Assembly: GCF_016808095.1 (NCBI RefSeq)
Contig: NC_068971.1
Location: 23,734,501 to 23,798,500, forward strand
DNA: 64,000 nt
Reading direction: 5' to 3'
DNA from: Vigna angularis
Lineage: Eukaryota; Streptophyta; Magnoliopsida; Fabales; Fabaceae
Translations under genes and position numbers: made by a program
Shown here: piece after piece, positions 34,407-50,457 of the stretch
Layout of the letters: every line of letters begins with the position of its first letter
Position numbering within the stretch: the stretch's first letter is position 1
The notes under the pieces: generated by a model
Seen by the model: only the letters and a program-made list of their open reading frames with translations
What the model was told of the DNA's origin: nothing
The model's database searches: none

Positions 34407-34712
34407 GGATTAAACATGTTTTTAGTGTTTTAACCATTAGTACAAATTGGAATTGGTCTTCTTTTGAAACTTTAAACTAATTTAGTTTCTCATCTTAGAA
34501 ATTGCATGAATTTAATCATTTTAACCAAATTTTGTTAAGTTTATTTGATGTAAAACAAACTCAAATGCTATCATGAAAAACATCAAATAAATCTAACAAA
34601 ATTCTAGTTAAAATGACTAAATCTATGTATTTATAGAATTAAGAACTAAATTGGGTCAAAGTTTTACTTTTTCTAATTTTTACTAAAAGTTAAAGGACTA
34701 AAAACATATTTA
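34407..34712. mobile_element. MITE 2 in (TAA)n, foldback type, about 306 bp
   Basis: The ends GATTAAACATGTTTTTAGT and the complement of TATTAAATATGTTTTTAGT pair. The interior folds back too: TTTTGTTAAGTTTATTTGATG on the left faces CATCAAATAAATCTAACAAAA on the right. Its outer repeats resemble those of MITE 1, so the two are probably related families. Confidence 0.65.
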
Positions 34713-34808
34713 ATAATAATAATAATAAAAATAATAAAAATAGTAATAATAATAATAATGATAATAATAATAATGATAATAATAATAATAATTAATAATA
34801 ATAATAAT

Positions 34809-36926
34809 TGTAAGGATTCAGAAATTCAGAGAAAGCAGAAGACAAGTGTATGCAGCTGATTGGACCGATCGGTTTTTGACGGTAGTATATAAAAGAACTT
34901 TTCACAATTTCGTGTCATTCTCTACATGCACTTCTTCTCTCCAAACTTTTGAGTTGTTTCTTTCTCCTCCTTCTCTCTACAAATTCTCTTTAGAAATTCT
35001 CACGTTCTCTTCATCTGATCATCAATCAGGCCGTGCCTGAGTCTTCCTGGTGTCAAGAGCTTTCTTTTGAACCGATCAAGTTGTTGTTCTGAGCTGGTAA
35101 GTTCATTCTTTTCCTAGAAGTTTTGTTTTCTGACGCATGCAAGCTAAGTTTCTAGTCGCATGTGTTTATAATCTTTTTCTCTTAAATTCTGATCACATTT
35201 CTGGTTTTTTGGTTGGTCTATTTCCATTAATCGGTGAACCATAGGTTTATAGAAATTTTGGTGGTGAGCGAGTTTCTGCAACTGTGAGCTTTCGATCCAG
35301 TTAAAAGGTAAGGGAAGCTAAATGATTTAACTTGTATGTTTATATGTTTGTAATGAATTGTATGATTGATTGAGACACATGTTGAATTTCTGTTTTTGAT
35401 TGAATGTGAGAACTGAACTCTGTGAACTGGATGTGGGGAGTATTATGCAGAAAAAGTGTTCGCCCTATATCATTTTGAGGAAGTGAGAGGGTGAAAATGA
35501 GAGTTAGAGGTCGGGAGTGGTTTTTGGCAGTGAGGTGAGTTTGAAAAAGTGTATTGTGACTTGTTAGAATCATTAAGATGGTGAAAAAAAAAGTATAAAA
35601 GTGGTAAAATCTGAGCTTGGTTTTTGGCAGATTTCTGGGTGTGTTTTGGGTGAAATTTGGTGAAGGAAGGTTAGAGATGTTTAGGAACCCTTAGATAGGT
35701 TTGAAGTGGTGTAGAAATCATGTATGGAGGATTAGAAGTTGGAAGAATATTGGGTAAATTCTGGTGTTCTCCATAATTCTGCAGAATTCTGCAAAACGCG
35801 AAGTGTGCACTGTTGACCGCTCGACCATGTGTTGATTGGCCGTTCGGCCATGTGCAGATACTCAGTCATTAACTGGTTCGGTATCTTTGGAGTCTTACCC
35901 GTTCATGATCGTTCGATCTTAGGTGGGTGGGTGGTTATGCTAGTGTTAGCACTCGGTCTTATACTAGCAGTTATGCTAGTGTTAGTGTTCGGTCATATCC
36001 GTTGGAGTGGTGAGAAACTGTTCGGTCTCCAAAGTTCACAGGGTTTTCAGTCTCTTGAGTGAGTATATGATTGATGAATGATATGTTATGTTAATTGATG
36101 AGAATTATATTTTTAAGTAATGTGGAAGAGAATTCCAAGGAGGAATGTCTCGTGGATGCTATTGGAATTGTAAAGTATGAATGTGGGTATCGTGCTAAGT
36201 TGGTATTTATCCTGATATTCTGTGATTACCCATTCTCAAGTAGAGAAGAGTAACTCATGTGTGAGAATGACAGGAGGTCCTTTAACCTCGGGGTAAAGAG
36301 GTAATCTTCATTGGACTAACCTTGTGGGGTAGCTTGATGAGGGTCTTGCTGTTTCACCACCACAAGTGCAAAAACGCCTATAGCTACACATTCATACAAT
36401 CCGGATGGTCAAGTCAGGTGTTCGGACTATGCATGAATTATGGTATTCGGTCTATGCATGAGTATAGTGTTTGGTTTGTATATGCTTGCTTGTATTCAGT
36501 TTTGGTATGTTGTAGTGTTCGGTATTGCATTGTTTGAACTTGGGCGAAATATATGTATGTGTATACAATTAAATTACATTAGCTTACCCTTATTTCCTGT
36601 TGTGTCCATGTTTCCTGTTCGGTTCTTCTTTTGCAATGATCACCCTGTGGGTGTGAGCAGTTGGAGAGGAGCTCTCGGTAGAGCAGTCTTTGGAAGGAGA
36701 GAACCCGTCGGCTTAGTACAAGACCGCTCGATCTTGTGAATAGTTTTGTAAAAATTGTTCGGTAAGGTACATAGTTTTGGAATAGTATAAGTCTTTTGTA
36801 AAGATTTAAATATTATGATTATTTTGTAATAATTGTAAGGTTAACTTTATTTTCAGTAACTATTTTATCATATTATTAAATGATGACACCTATATATAGT
36901 TTTATGCTATATTTTTGCGATGTTAC

Positions 36927-36927
<1 letters not shown>
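34809..36927 (+). mobile_element. Solo LTR, 2119 bp, inserted in (TAA)n
   Basis: It starts TGTAAGGATTCAG and ends GCGATGTTACA, giving TGTAA...TTACA ends. ATAAT flanks both sides (34804-34808 and 36928-36932), though the microsatellite could produce this by chance. A TATA-like GTATATAAAAG (about 34885) followed by a pyrimidine-rich stretch fits a U3/R junction. The words GTTCGGT and TTCGGTC recur throughout the second half. No PBS, PPT or internal coding region follows. Long LTRs with TGTAA...TTACA ends occur in chromoviruses such as Tekay, a possible but unproven match. Confidence 0.7.
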
Positions 36928-36993
<66 letters not shown>

Positions 36994-36994
36994 T
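36928..36994. repeat. (ATA)n microsatellite
   Basis: Over 20 ATA units directly after the solo LTR; probably the right part of the array at 33934-34808. Confidence 0.95.
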
Positions 36995-40049
<3,055 letters not shown>

Positions 40050-40469
40050 AAACTATAGATAACAAGAGTTTTAAGAAAAAAAAAACATTCAATGAACTAT
40101 TAGAAGCTAATGAACTACTCTACAACATCATCGTTCTCCATCAAAGGAGCATTATCACCTACATCCTCATCTATTCACATCCGATCAATGATCATTGTAA
40201 AACAGATAAACAAACATACAAGAAGACACAAAGCACACAACAAGGTAAGTTATTGTACAAAAGAATTATCTCTAAACCAAATAAATCATATCAAATACAA
40301 ACCAAACATGGATAAAATATAATGAATAAATATATGCACACAAAACAATTAACGTTAAACCCAATTATCCTAATATATTCCTTTGACATTGGAATTCACT
40401 AGAGATATGCACTTGTGGTGGTCTTTACTACTCTATAGAGTCATACCAAAGAGGTTATCACCCTATCAC

Positions 40470-41840
40470 CACTAGTACAATAAAGAGAAACGACATCGGT
40501 TGCTTATGTTTATAGGCATCGGTTCTACAACCGAGGTATATCTGGGTGAGGTAAAAAGGTTAAACTTTATGCCTCGGTTATAGGCCGGGATAAAATGAGA
40601 CAGGAATATGCCTCGGTTCTTGGATAACCGAGGCAGTAGAGTGTATTTTTTTTTATTTTTTCATAATTCAGACTCTCATTCACGGTTCATTCATTCTCAT
40701 TCGGTTCATTCATTCTCAATCATTCTCTCATGCCAAACAAATCCAAGAATTCTCCCAAAATTTCTACCAGTTTCAGCTCCCAAAATTTCTTCCAATTTCA
40801 GCTCAAAAATTTAAAAACAAACAAGAAAACTGTAACAGGAATCAATCAAACGGCGGTCCATACTCAATCAGCAACACAGTGTCATCAATGTCCAAAGCCA
40901 GAGAAGCAAAATGCGTGTCACAAACGGCGGTCCATACTCAATCAGCAACACAATGTCATCAATGTCCAAAGCCAGAGAAGCAAAATGCGTGTCACAAAGC
41001 AAAGGGCATACCCAAATTTCTTCCTCTTCGCACATGGTGAAACAGAGCCAGAAGCATCTCCCCCACAGATCTGCCCACAGACCATGTAGTTCCGACTACC
41101 ATCAACGGCGTGGTTCAGCTTCTTCGCGCCACCTAAACCGTCGATAGAAGCATCTTCGACCACCACCATCTCCCCTACAGATCTGCCCTCCGCCACTCCA
41201 TACGTGCAGATCTGCCCTCCATGCGCCCAGATCTGCCCGTCGCCCCCTCTATGAGCGCAAATCTGCCCACCGTCACCTTCTTCCATCACCGCTGCGTCCT
41301 CGTCGCTGTCGCGTCCTCGTCGCTGCGCCCTCGTCGCCGCGTCCTCGCGTCCACCGTCATTGCACGTCGCAGGAGAAGAGGAAGAGAAGAAGAGGTCGTC
41401 GCAGGAGAAGAGAAGAGCGTCCTCGCCGCAGCCGCGTCCTCGCCGCCGCCGCGTCCTCGCGTCCACCGTCGTCACACGTTGCAGGAGAAGAGGAAGAGAA
41501 GAAGAGGTGGTCGCAGGAGAAGAGAAGAGAAGAGGGGAAGAGGGGAAGAGGAGGAGAATTTTGGGGAAAAGTTTTTCTGGCTCTCGATTTAAGGCCCGCA
41601 CAGTCGAAGCCCAATATGCCTCGGTTCTATTCCAACCGAGGTCGTATCTTTGGTATGTGAGGATTAGGCCTCGGTTCACTCTGGCAACCGAATCAGTATC
41701 TTCTTTAGACATCGGTTGCTTAACAACCGAGGCATATAATGCTTTTAATATTACGAGACTGCCATCGCGTTTTGATATGCTTCGGTTCCATAAAAACTGA
41801 GTCATAATGTCCGAGTTTAAAACGTCATTTTTTACTAGTG
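40470..41840. mobile_element. Non-autonomous CACTA element with GC-rich cargo, 1371 bp
   Basis: The left end is CACTAGTACAATAAAG and the right end TTTTTTACTAGTG, so the termini are CACTAGTA on both strands. CAC flanks both sides (40467-40469 and 41841-41843), the 3-bp duplication expected for CACTA. CCTCGGTT and AACCGAGG are repeated many times in both subterminal regions, in both orientations. No transposase is present. The interior contains a 74-bp tandem duplication (about 40851-40998), five CARATCTGCCC words (41065-41270) and an imperfect 112-bp duplication (from 41340 and 41452). It is far GC-richer than its surroundings. Confidence 0.88.
40851..40998. repeat. 74-bp tandem duplication inside the CACTA element
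   Basis: CGGCGGTCCATACTCAATCA starts both units (40851 and 40925); the units differ by about one base. Confidence 0.9.
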
Positions 41841-42500
41841 CACACATAAGATTAATCCCTTCGCGCCTTAGGCTAAACAAGCTCATAGACTACAACCCTC
41901 ACCACATAACTCATTCTACTCTATGTGAGTGTGACAAGTTATTAGAGTATCAGGATACTCCCTTACTAAATCCATACAACAATGCATGCCTAAAGTTACC
42001 ACAAAAAGAATTTATCCTTCAAATTCCTTAAACACCATCGTCATACATGCCTACAACAATATTTTCACCTCACTTAACAATAATCAAAGTCATAAAAAAA
42101 ATTAATATCCACCACAAAACCTTTAAAAATAAAATAAAGGGGAAAACGTGGCCAATAGAGAAATTGGCGATCAACGACAAAACTCTCACAAAAAGTGACG
42201 CTCAATGACATTATTGACACTCAACATAGATCTTCTTACAAAAAGTGGTGTTCAACGAAACTTTATGGCACTATGCGTCCTGAAATGCTCTAAACCTGCA
42301 GTACAAAGTTGGTACTCAGCGGTGCTCTACTAACGCCTAACATCAAAGCATTCACAAAATACGACGCTTAACATTAAAATCTAACACTCAGTGTCCTATA
42401 GCTAAATTGCTCCTAGACCTACAAACGAGACTAACGCTCAACTCCAATCTATTATCGCTTAACATTGTATTAGAAAACCATAATATTTATACTGTGATTG

Positions 42501-44636
42501 AAGGAAATTGGACCTATTCAATTAATCACTTTGGTACTCCTTTTTTAGTACTTTGGTTCAAAACTGTTTCACAAACAATAAAGCTTGTACCAATTGTTCA
42601 CTTGCTCAGATTTCAACTTGCCTCATTATTTGCAAGTTTATACAACTCAATCACACCAACATAGTTGTAGCATAATAACAAGTGTCGTATCCATAGTGAT
42701 TTGGAAAAAATACAATGATTTAATTAATTTGATCTTGTATAAAATAGTAACTGTGAAGGTGATGTTGCTGAAAACAAATTTATGTTGTGAAAATATTATA
42801 AAATATGTTTAAAGAATAGTTTGGATTGCTAAATGAGTGACTTTAGGATGATTAAATTGTGTTGAAGTTCGACTTTACCACTTTTCTCTCTCTTGTATCA
42901 GATCTATCAACATATATGAAGCTCAAAATGGTCAAGTCCTTGGAGTTCATTTTAGGTGTAACTCTAGGTCCATTCTTGAAACCTAGAGCCTAAGATCACC
43001 ACACTGACTGCTTGAATGGATCACATGCATTAAAATCAAGACTTTATATCCAACTACAACACTAAATCTATCCCTAGCATCTAAAAGCACATAGGAAAAC
43101 TGATTAGACCACAACTTAAAACTAAATCCCAAGCTAGTGAAGTAAGATGAGTGATTAGTTCATCCAACGTAAATCATAATCAATTAAAAAACTTATAATC
43201 AAAAGCAAGCATTCATAAATGAATGATAGTACTGAATACAAGAGAGTTCAAAGTAGTTACATCTCACTCCAACACATAGGAGATTTAGATCTTCATAAAT
43301 GATAGGAAGAAGTAATAACAAGAAAGAACGTCCATATTCTAATCCTCTAAAGATGTTCTATTAAATACAAAGGAAGTAAGTGAGGAGACTCTCTAGAGTA
43401 TCTCTTTAAGTCTCTTTAAAAGTCCTCTCAAAAAGTCCCAAAAAGTTATCCTTTTCCAAAGTCTCCTAAAACTGTCTAACAATCCTATTTATATAGAATC
43501 TATCAGCATGGCTCTAGCGATGGTTCATTGCTCCAAACGGGAGGTTTCCTCCTTAGGTGAGTTTCCTCCAAGGCTTAAGTTGTGCCTTCCTAGGCTGGAG
43601 CATTCTTGAGATTACTTCATGATGAAAGATTCTCCATGGCTTGAGCCTCAGGTTAGGGTTTAAGGAAATCTTCCATGATGGGTTCTTTTTTTACGATTTA
43701 AGGCCTCGTTTAGAGCTGCAACCGTGTTGTAGACAAATTGTTTAAATTTACTTGGAATTTTTCTATTTTCATCAATTTTCCACTTTGACTCTATGATTTC
43801 TTCTAAACCTGCAAAATAAGTAATATTGGGTATATTCCACAACGGCAGTTTGCTCTTTCTAGACCATGTATCTCATCTTTTGAATACTCCAACACATAAC
43901 TTACAAGGATCACTAAGGACTTTAATGGTTTGTAACGTGGTACAAAGGAATTTATGGTTTTTCAATGATAAACAAAACTCACTAAGAAAAAGATGAGCAA
44001 TCAACACATGCAATGAGTTTATCTTTTTTCCTTTTCAACTTTTCTTAAGGCCTTGACAAATTAACTCTTTCAATTTTCAGGCCCATTGATTTTTTTTTAT
44101 TCTATTTTTCATGAACCTATTATTTTTTATCTTACTCTTTTCTGTTTTCCAACTGTACTTATTCAAACCCTTTTTCCTTTCGTAAGTTTCTAAATTCTAG
44201 ACAATCTTTTTCATGATTTTGCATTGTAAACTATGTCCAGCCTCGTTTTCTTGACAAAGGTTCACACAACATTGAATTCCTCATCTCTCTTCAATAAAAA
44301 AGGTTAGTGAAATACGTTTCAAGGCAACAATGTGTGTTTTAAAAAGGCTTTGTTGCTAAAAAGATTCAACAATGAATGTTATAGGTAGGCTTTTTGGCTC
44401 TGGTTTCCAAGGTTTTCAATCAAAGATTTCCTTGATCCTTTCCATGTTCATTATGTTTCAGTTTCCTATAAGATATCACACAAGATCTAGTAAGGTGATA
44501 CTAACCTATGCATTTCCTAAGTATCAAACTATTAACACTCTCACATTCTCAATTTAAGATTTGGTTTCTCACTTTCACCATGTAAATAACGTTAACTATT
44601 GTCATAATAGTGACAACTAAATGTTTATGTGTTTAC
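42501..44636 (-). repeat. AT-rich DNA with a probable LTR-like remnant (minus strand, about 42690-43930)
   Basis: On the minus strand, a TATA-like CTATTTATATAG complement near 43485-43497 is followed by a leader-like segment with GACTTT, GAGAGTCTCC and TTGTATTCAGT-type blocks. This resembles the R/U5 of long gypsy LTRs in style. I could not find TG...CA ends, so borders are approximate. No protein-coding gene is seen. Confidence 0.35.
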
Positions 44637-45600
44637 AATAACCAAGAGGGGGTGAATTGGTTTATCTTGGAAACGTGTTTTTTTTAAACTTTCTCTCTAA
44701 TTGAACTTACTTAGTAGATAATTAAACAAAGTAAATAGACTAAGAGAAGAGAGAAATTTGCAAAGATGATTTTATACTAGTTCGGATAAAAAGAATCTTA
44801 TGTCCAGTTACTAATCTCCAACCAAGAGATTAACGATTCACTATCATAAAACCTATAAAACTTACAATCACATAGATACAAGTTTAAAGGTTTAGAAAAC
44901 ACCTCTCTTGAAGCCACAAGAGATGAAACTCATTTCCCCCAAACACCATAAGGGATGAAAAATTCCTCCAACTCTTCACGAAGGATGAAAACTTTCTTTG
45001 AATATTCATAAAGGATGACATGCTTCACTCAACAACAACAATATCACTCGATCACACTCCTAGTGAAAATTCTTGCTATGCCCGCACCAAGTTTTCAAAG
45101 CCTCTATAGAGAGTTGCACAAGATCTCTAGCTTCTCACTTCAATTCAATTCTAAGTGAGTGTTGTGTGTTTGAATGAGAGTCTAAAACCTCTATTTATAG
45201 ACTTCACTCATAGACACATCCAAAAAATTCGCTCTTAACCTTTAGTCTCTGGAATAATCGATTATTCAGCTTGGTTATCAATTATCCCCTAAAAGACAAG
45301 CATAATGAATAGCCCAATGGCTAAAAACTCCAACAGCTAGAAGTCATAATCGATTATCATAAGTCATAATCGATTAACAATAATCGATTATAATTTATTG
45401 CTAATTGATTATACTAGAGGTCACTTTGAGTTTTAAAAACTTTCTCTATGATAATCGATTATCTCTAGGGCTAATTGATTATCCATAATCGATTATCAAT
45501 CCTGGTAATCAATTATTCTAGAGCGTTTTTTAATCCAAAGAGAATTTTAATTACATATGTTACATGGAGTAAAAAACTAATCAAAACCTAAGTCCTATAC
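44637..45600. repeat. Dispersed repeat, copy A, with TAATCGATTA cluster
   Basis: The start, CAAGAGGGGGTGAATTGG, is matched at 55335 (AGAAGGGGATGAATTAG). Both copies then share GTTCGGATAAAA or GTTCGAATTAAAAG, TTATGTCCAGTT, AATCTC...AGATATTAA or GAGATTAACG, and AGAAAACACCTCTCTT. Later, 45253-45495 holds six TAATCGATTA palindromes. The class of the repeat is unknown; the GGGGGTGAATTGG motif suggests a purine tract at an element end. Confidence 0.55.
45253..45495. repeat. Cluster of TAATCGATTA palindromes
   Basis: Six exact TAATCGATTA copies occur (near 45256, 45346, 45366, 45381, 45451 and 45486), with several TAATTGATTA or AATCAATTA variants between. The spacing is irregular, so it is not a simple tandem array. 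Confidence 0.85.
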
Positions 45601-46078
45601 ATGAATTTACACTTATTGAAAAAGCTTTCTAAAGTAATGCAAGTCTTTAATGATCTTCTTACATTATGAGTACTTGTGACTTGATTTTGGACATTATTAA
45701 AACATCATTTCTTCATCATTTTGCTAACAACTGCTACTCACTCATGACCATGCACTACAAGAAAGAGTGAAATTTTTGGGCCGATATTTACCAAAGGACT
45801 TTGTTCCGCTGGTAATGTTGTTTTACCAAACGATCTTCTGACGGAACGTTGGCTGTAACATTAGCGAAGGATTTTGGTTGCCGGTAAAGGCAATAATATG
45901 GTTAGCAGTCATTAGCGAAGGATTTGGGCTGTCGGTAAAGGGGTTTAAACATTTAGGAGGGTGATTTTCCCTTTCGAGTGACAGAACCCATATACCCTTA
46001 GAAGCCTTCATAAGCGTTTAGAACCCTTAGAACCCTTCTTCTCCGCAACCATATTATGCATACCTCTTCCTTCACAGA

Positions 46079-49000
46079 GGCTCGACTAGTGTGAGTGCTT
46101 CTTCGTTCAGTGCCTGTGAGAGTTATCGGAGTCCCTCCAACTGTTGTGGATGGTTGTCCATTCCGTCATCGTTCACGACCATTGGTAAGTGTTATTTTCT
46201 TTCACAAATCGTTAATATGTTCGGTGTAGTAACTAATTCGGGTTGTGACTTGTGGCTATTGTAAGTAAAAGAGCGTCCACAACCTTCGTTTGTGTATCGT
46301 TCGTTAGAGGGTTGTTCGGTCAGTGGGTGTGAGGTTCGTGACTTCCTCTGGCCAGTTGTCAGGCGAAATGTCATTTTTGGCTTGCGCTTGTAAGTGTGTC
46401 ATTATACTAATTCCAAATTGGGTCTGTCTGTGTTGACTTTGTTGGTGTATTGTGTTTTGCAGGGTATTGTAGGGTCATTTACAGACCAGGTGCAGGGTGT
46501 TGGTTAAGGGACTAAGGTGGAGGGTCCCTGGTAGGGTTTTGTTAGCTGTCGTGGTCAACTATTCTCGCCATCGAGGAAGGTTATCGAGAGGCCGTCCAAG
46601 AGGTAAGTTGTATGTTTTACAATGAAATTTTGCATTTGATTTCCCTATTTATGGAAACTTTGGGTTTGGCCGTGGGTTTTTTTTGTTTGTTTGATTCGGT
46701 TATGTTGTTTAGTATAAACTTTGTCATGGATTGTGTTGTGGATGAGGTTGTTTGACTGGTTATGATATATAGGTGGATAGTGGTAGTTGAATGTTGTTGT
46801 GGTAGGAAGGGAAGTGAGATTGAGTAATGATATATACCCTTTATGACCTAATTAACTCCGATGCAAAATAGAATCCACAACATAAACTCCTTGAATATTA
46901 GTGATAGAATTCGTTCACATTATTCATGAAAGTTTTAAGCTAAGCTCCAAATTCAATGTAGAAATTAAATTTAACTAAAATACTAAGAGAGTAATGGTAT
47001 GTAGTAGCAAATAGTTTTATTGAATTCAGACAACCTTTATTAAACTTTAAAGGGGTGTCTAGTTTGTTCAAGTGGAGGGGACCATTCATCATCCAAAAGT
47101 CAAATGCAAAGGCACCAATTTAAGTTGAGTCTGTATACTCCAGAGTCTTGCTCTTAAGGTAATGGTAAGAGCCAAAGAAAACAGAGAAACCTAGTTGTGT
47201 CAGATATCTAGAGAATCACCAGTTTACCATATCTATATTCTAGTATAAGTCTTTTATATTGGATAGAGTACTCAAACCCTCAATTATGAATATGAATTCC
47301 TTTATCAACTACTATTGTTTGAGAGTCACATTTTTAAAATAAACATTAGTTTCATATAAGTCTTGTTTTAGTAAATTAAGTTTTTGTTTGCCACCTATCA
47401 GCTTGGATCAGATAGGGAAAAAGGAATCTAATTGTTGTATTATACTTAATACTGCATGATTGGGTTTCTTAATATTTGTTGTCATCTACATCTAAGCATC
47501 CATAAGAACTATTATTGAGTTTAGAGGAAAAGGTGCAACTTGGAATCTGAGATCATTTCTCATCCAGAGTTAGAATCTAAGCATATTATCTCATGTGTGG
47601 AAGTTATCCCTTCATTCTCTGCTTGAATGCACAAGTAAGTACCCTTATTGATATCTTTACTTTATCTTTGTTTATGTATTAAAATCATACATGCCAAGTT
47701 AACGAACAATATGGAATATGCATTTCTCTTTAGTCTCATTTATCTAGATAACATGAGCAACTTTAATATTTCACTTGGTTAGATAAATTTTTTATAGGAG
47801 CTAAACAGAAAAAATGAACCAATGATAAAAAATATTTCCAGCTTAAGAAATAAGAACATTCGACAACTAAAGTTGCTACTAATCCTTTGAACACCTTTAA
47901 CAAGCCGAATGGTTATTGGTTAATCATTCATATATTGAATATTTCTACCAATAACTCCTCTTTAATAGTTTTTTCCTCAATTTATTGTAGTCCTGATCCA
48001 GCACTTGTTGACAAGTGTCAGATGAAAGAAAATACTCATCTCTATATAATGAGATTCTGTGTAACTCTCATACAATGAAAATACTATCTAAGATCATCAG
48101 AAACAAAGTTTAGACAATAACAAATGTCGTAAATGTTTAGTCAAAATAATGAGTAAAGGGTCCTACATGTGCGCCTTGTACACTGGACCATCTTTAAACT
48201 CAAGTGGAGAGGGAAAAACTGAAGACTAATATTCAAGCAATACATGCACATATTGAAACTGAAATAAAAACTTAGACTGAAGCATTTGTTAAAGAAGCAA
48301 TAAACACCAAATTGTTTTCATGAAGTAGTCGCTCGGAAAAATAGAATTAATCAAGAAATAGTGACCTTATAATTATGGATTGATTAACTTCATTTGTAAG
48401 GAAAGCAATACAAGGTTATAGGTTAAAACGAATGGAAACAACTTAACTTTTACATTTTTTCCATATGCCTCTATTTCCTATGCATTTCTTATGTCACACT
48501 TTGGGTACTATGGTTTTATCAATTATGGTCTAAGTGCTCTATTTTGCTTTTGTTGTCTGTTTGCAAATATTTGCTATCACACCTGAGTGAACTAGCCATT
48601 GCTCTATTGTCCGGCCAGTAAATTTGGTATTGTTTTGGAAGCATTGGTTAATTTTGTAGCAACTTAAGTATGTTCAAATTGTTGTAGTGTTTGTTATAAT
48701 GTTTTGAATTGCATATTGTTGGGTATATATGGGTGCAATGCATGTTAAGGGTAGGAAATGGATGTTATGAGTGCTGACAAATTTTGGTTTGGAGTGAAAT
48801 ACTCTGTTGGATGATACTATGAAATTGTTTAAGGTTCAAATGAATATCTGCAACTATAAATGATGCAATAGGTTATTCAGTTGTATTGAAATATGTGTGA
48901 ATGAGTTTAACCAATTTGAACTTTGATGCTACATTTTTATTAGAAGATAATTGTAGGATAGTTAGGATTTGGTTGTATGTCCTGCCATCTTACATAAATT

Positions 49001-49499
49001 TCTAGAGATTTCTTAATTATGGGCATAAGTTAGTGATTCTATATTTCTCTAGGTTGGTATAAATATATGTTTGAATGGTAAACTGGTTTGGGTTTGATAA
49101 TGTAGTATTAAAATGATGAATTTTTTAATTCCAGCATGTGTAGCAAATAAAATGTGCATGACTTGAGGGATTGGATGGAAGTATGCGTGAGTGAATGATA
49201 CTTATATTTGTATATTCTGTTTGATGCTAAATTCATGTGCAAACTCCTAATTTATTTGATATTGGTTGCTTTATATTTCATAGTTTAATAATGTTGTTGC
49301 TTTATATAACATGTTTATTATTTAAATTACCTGCATCATCATGTTGCTGCTTAAATAATCTAAGAGCATACCCATTTATGTTTGAACGCAAACATAAATG
49401 ACTCAAGCATGAGTTTTATATACCTTACCCGTTATAGTTGTTTGGCACTTGGTTATAGGTATAACAAATCCACGTTATATGAATCTGAAATGTAGGAAG
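46079..49499 (+). other. Leader region of the second CACTA element, no protein gene
   Basis: Likely non-coding exons lie near 46079-46185 (ending at a GTAAGT) and 46463-46600 (ACAG-type acceptor, ending AGAGGTAAGT). The rest, to 49500, is AT-rich and without long frames, consistent with a long intron before the transposase start. Confidence 0.4.
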
Positions 49500-49758
49500 T
49501 TTTGGATAGGCTAGAGAGAGTTTCCTTTGTTCAATGGGTAATAGATTTTGCACTCTATTATTAATAGAGAATAATTTAGTCCTTCATTGTTGAATAGGAT
49601 TGACCAATTGAGCAAGATATTTGATTGGAAAGTACACTTTGTACACTCATAACCATAACGGTACATCTTATTTTGAGTTGTAGAACTTATTTTGTAAATG
49701 AATGTGAACTCACTTTTGTGTGATTGAACATCATTTTGTTTTGGCTTGTCACAAAACA

Positions 49759-50210
49759 TGGCCGATAATCTCAACCATCGTGTGTGGATGTATGACCGTT
49801 GTAATAGCATTATAAGAGGTTTGAAGGTAACTTTTGTCGAAGGAGTTGAGTTTTTGCACAACGCTCAACCATATAAATATTACGCTCTTGATGGAGGGAT
49901 TCGATGTCCATGCTTGAAGTGCGAATGTACACGAATTTTGAAAGATGATGTCGTCAAAGTTCACCTATACCAAAAAGGTTTCATGACAAATTACAAGATT
50001 TGGACATTTCATGGTGAAGAAATACCTTCTACCTCGACTGTTGGTGATAATTGGCTAGCTTCAGGTTCGAACACTTTTGTATGTACATATGAGATAGATG
50101 AAATTATTCATATGCAAGAGATGGTGAACAATGCTCTTGGTCGACATGGTGAAGAAGAAGCGTACGATTGTCCTAATGAGGAGTCTCCAAATGAAACAGA
50201 TTTTGGATAG
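49759..50210 (+). CDS. Transposase-associated domain ORF, copy A
   Basis: The ORF from MADNLNHRVWMYDR carries CPCLKCECTRI and IWTFHGEE, the Cys cluster and Trp-x-x-His-Gly box of the N-terminal transposase-associated domain in CACTA transposases. It ends at the duplication junction with NETDFG and a stop, so the protein would be a roughly 150-residue stand-alone domain. The upstream intron end reads CACAAAACATGG, where copy C has CACAGAACATGG, so the splice acceptor looks lost. Expression is unlikely unless transcription runs through unspliced. Confidence 0.55.
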
Positions 50211-50457
50211 GCTAGAGAGTTTCCTTTGGTCAATGGGTAACAGATTTTGCACTCTATTATTAATAGAGAATAATTTAGTCCTTCATTTTTGAATAGGATT
50301 GACCAATTGAGCAAGATATTTGATTGGAAAGTACACTTTGTACACTCATAACCATAACGGTACATCTTATTTTGAGTTGTAGAACTTATTTTGTAAATGA
50401 ATGTGAACTCACTTTTGTGTGATTGAACATCATTTTGTTTTGGCTTGTCACAAAACA

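Larger units (their letters stand above)
33934..34808. repeat. Interrupted (TAA)n microsatellite
   Basis: TAA/ATA runs at 33934-33950, 34335-34406 and about 34713-34808 are one array split by two MITEs. A further run at 36928-36994 lies beyond the solo LTR and would belong to the same array. Confidence 0.85.

Noticed and set aside
40942..41886. 314-codon minus frame with Arg/Asp/Gly-rich sequence
   Set aside because: It spans the right terminus of the CACTA element and runs through duplicated GC-rich DNA, so it cannot be one real gene.
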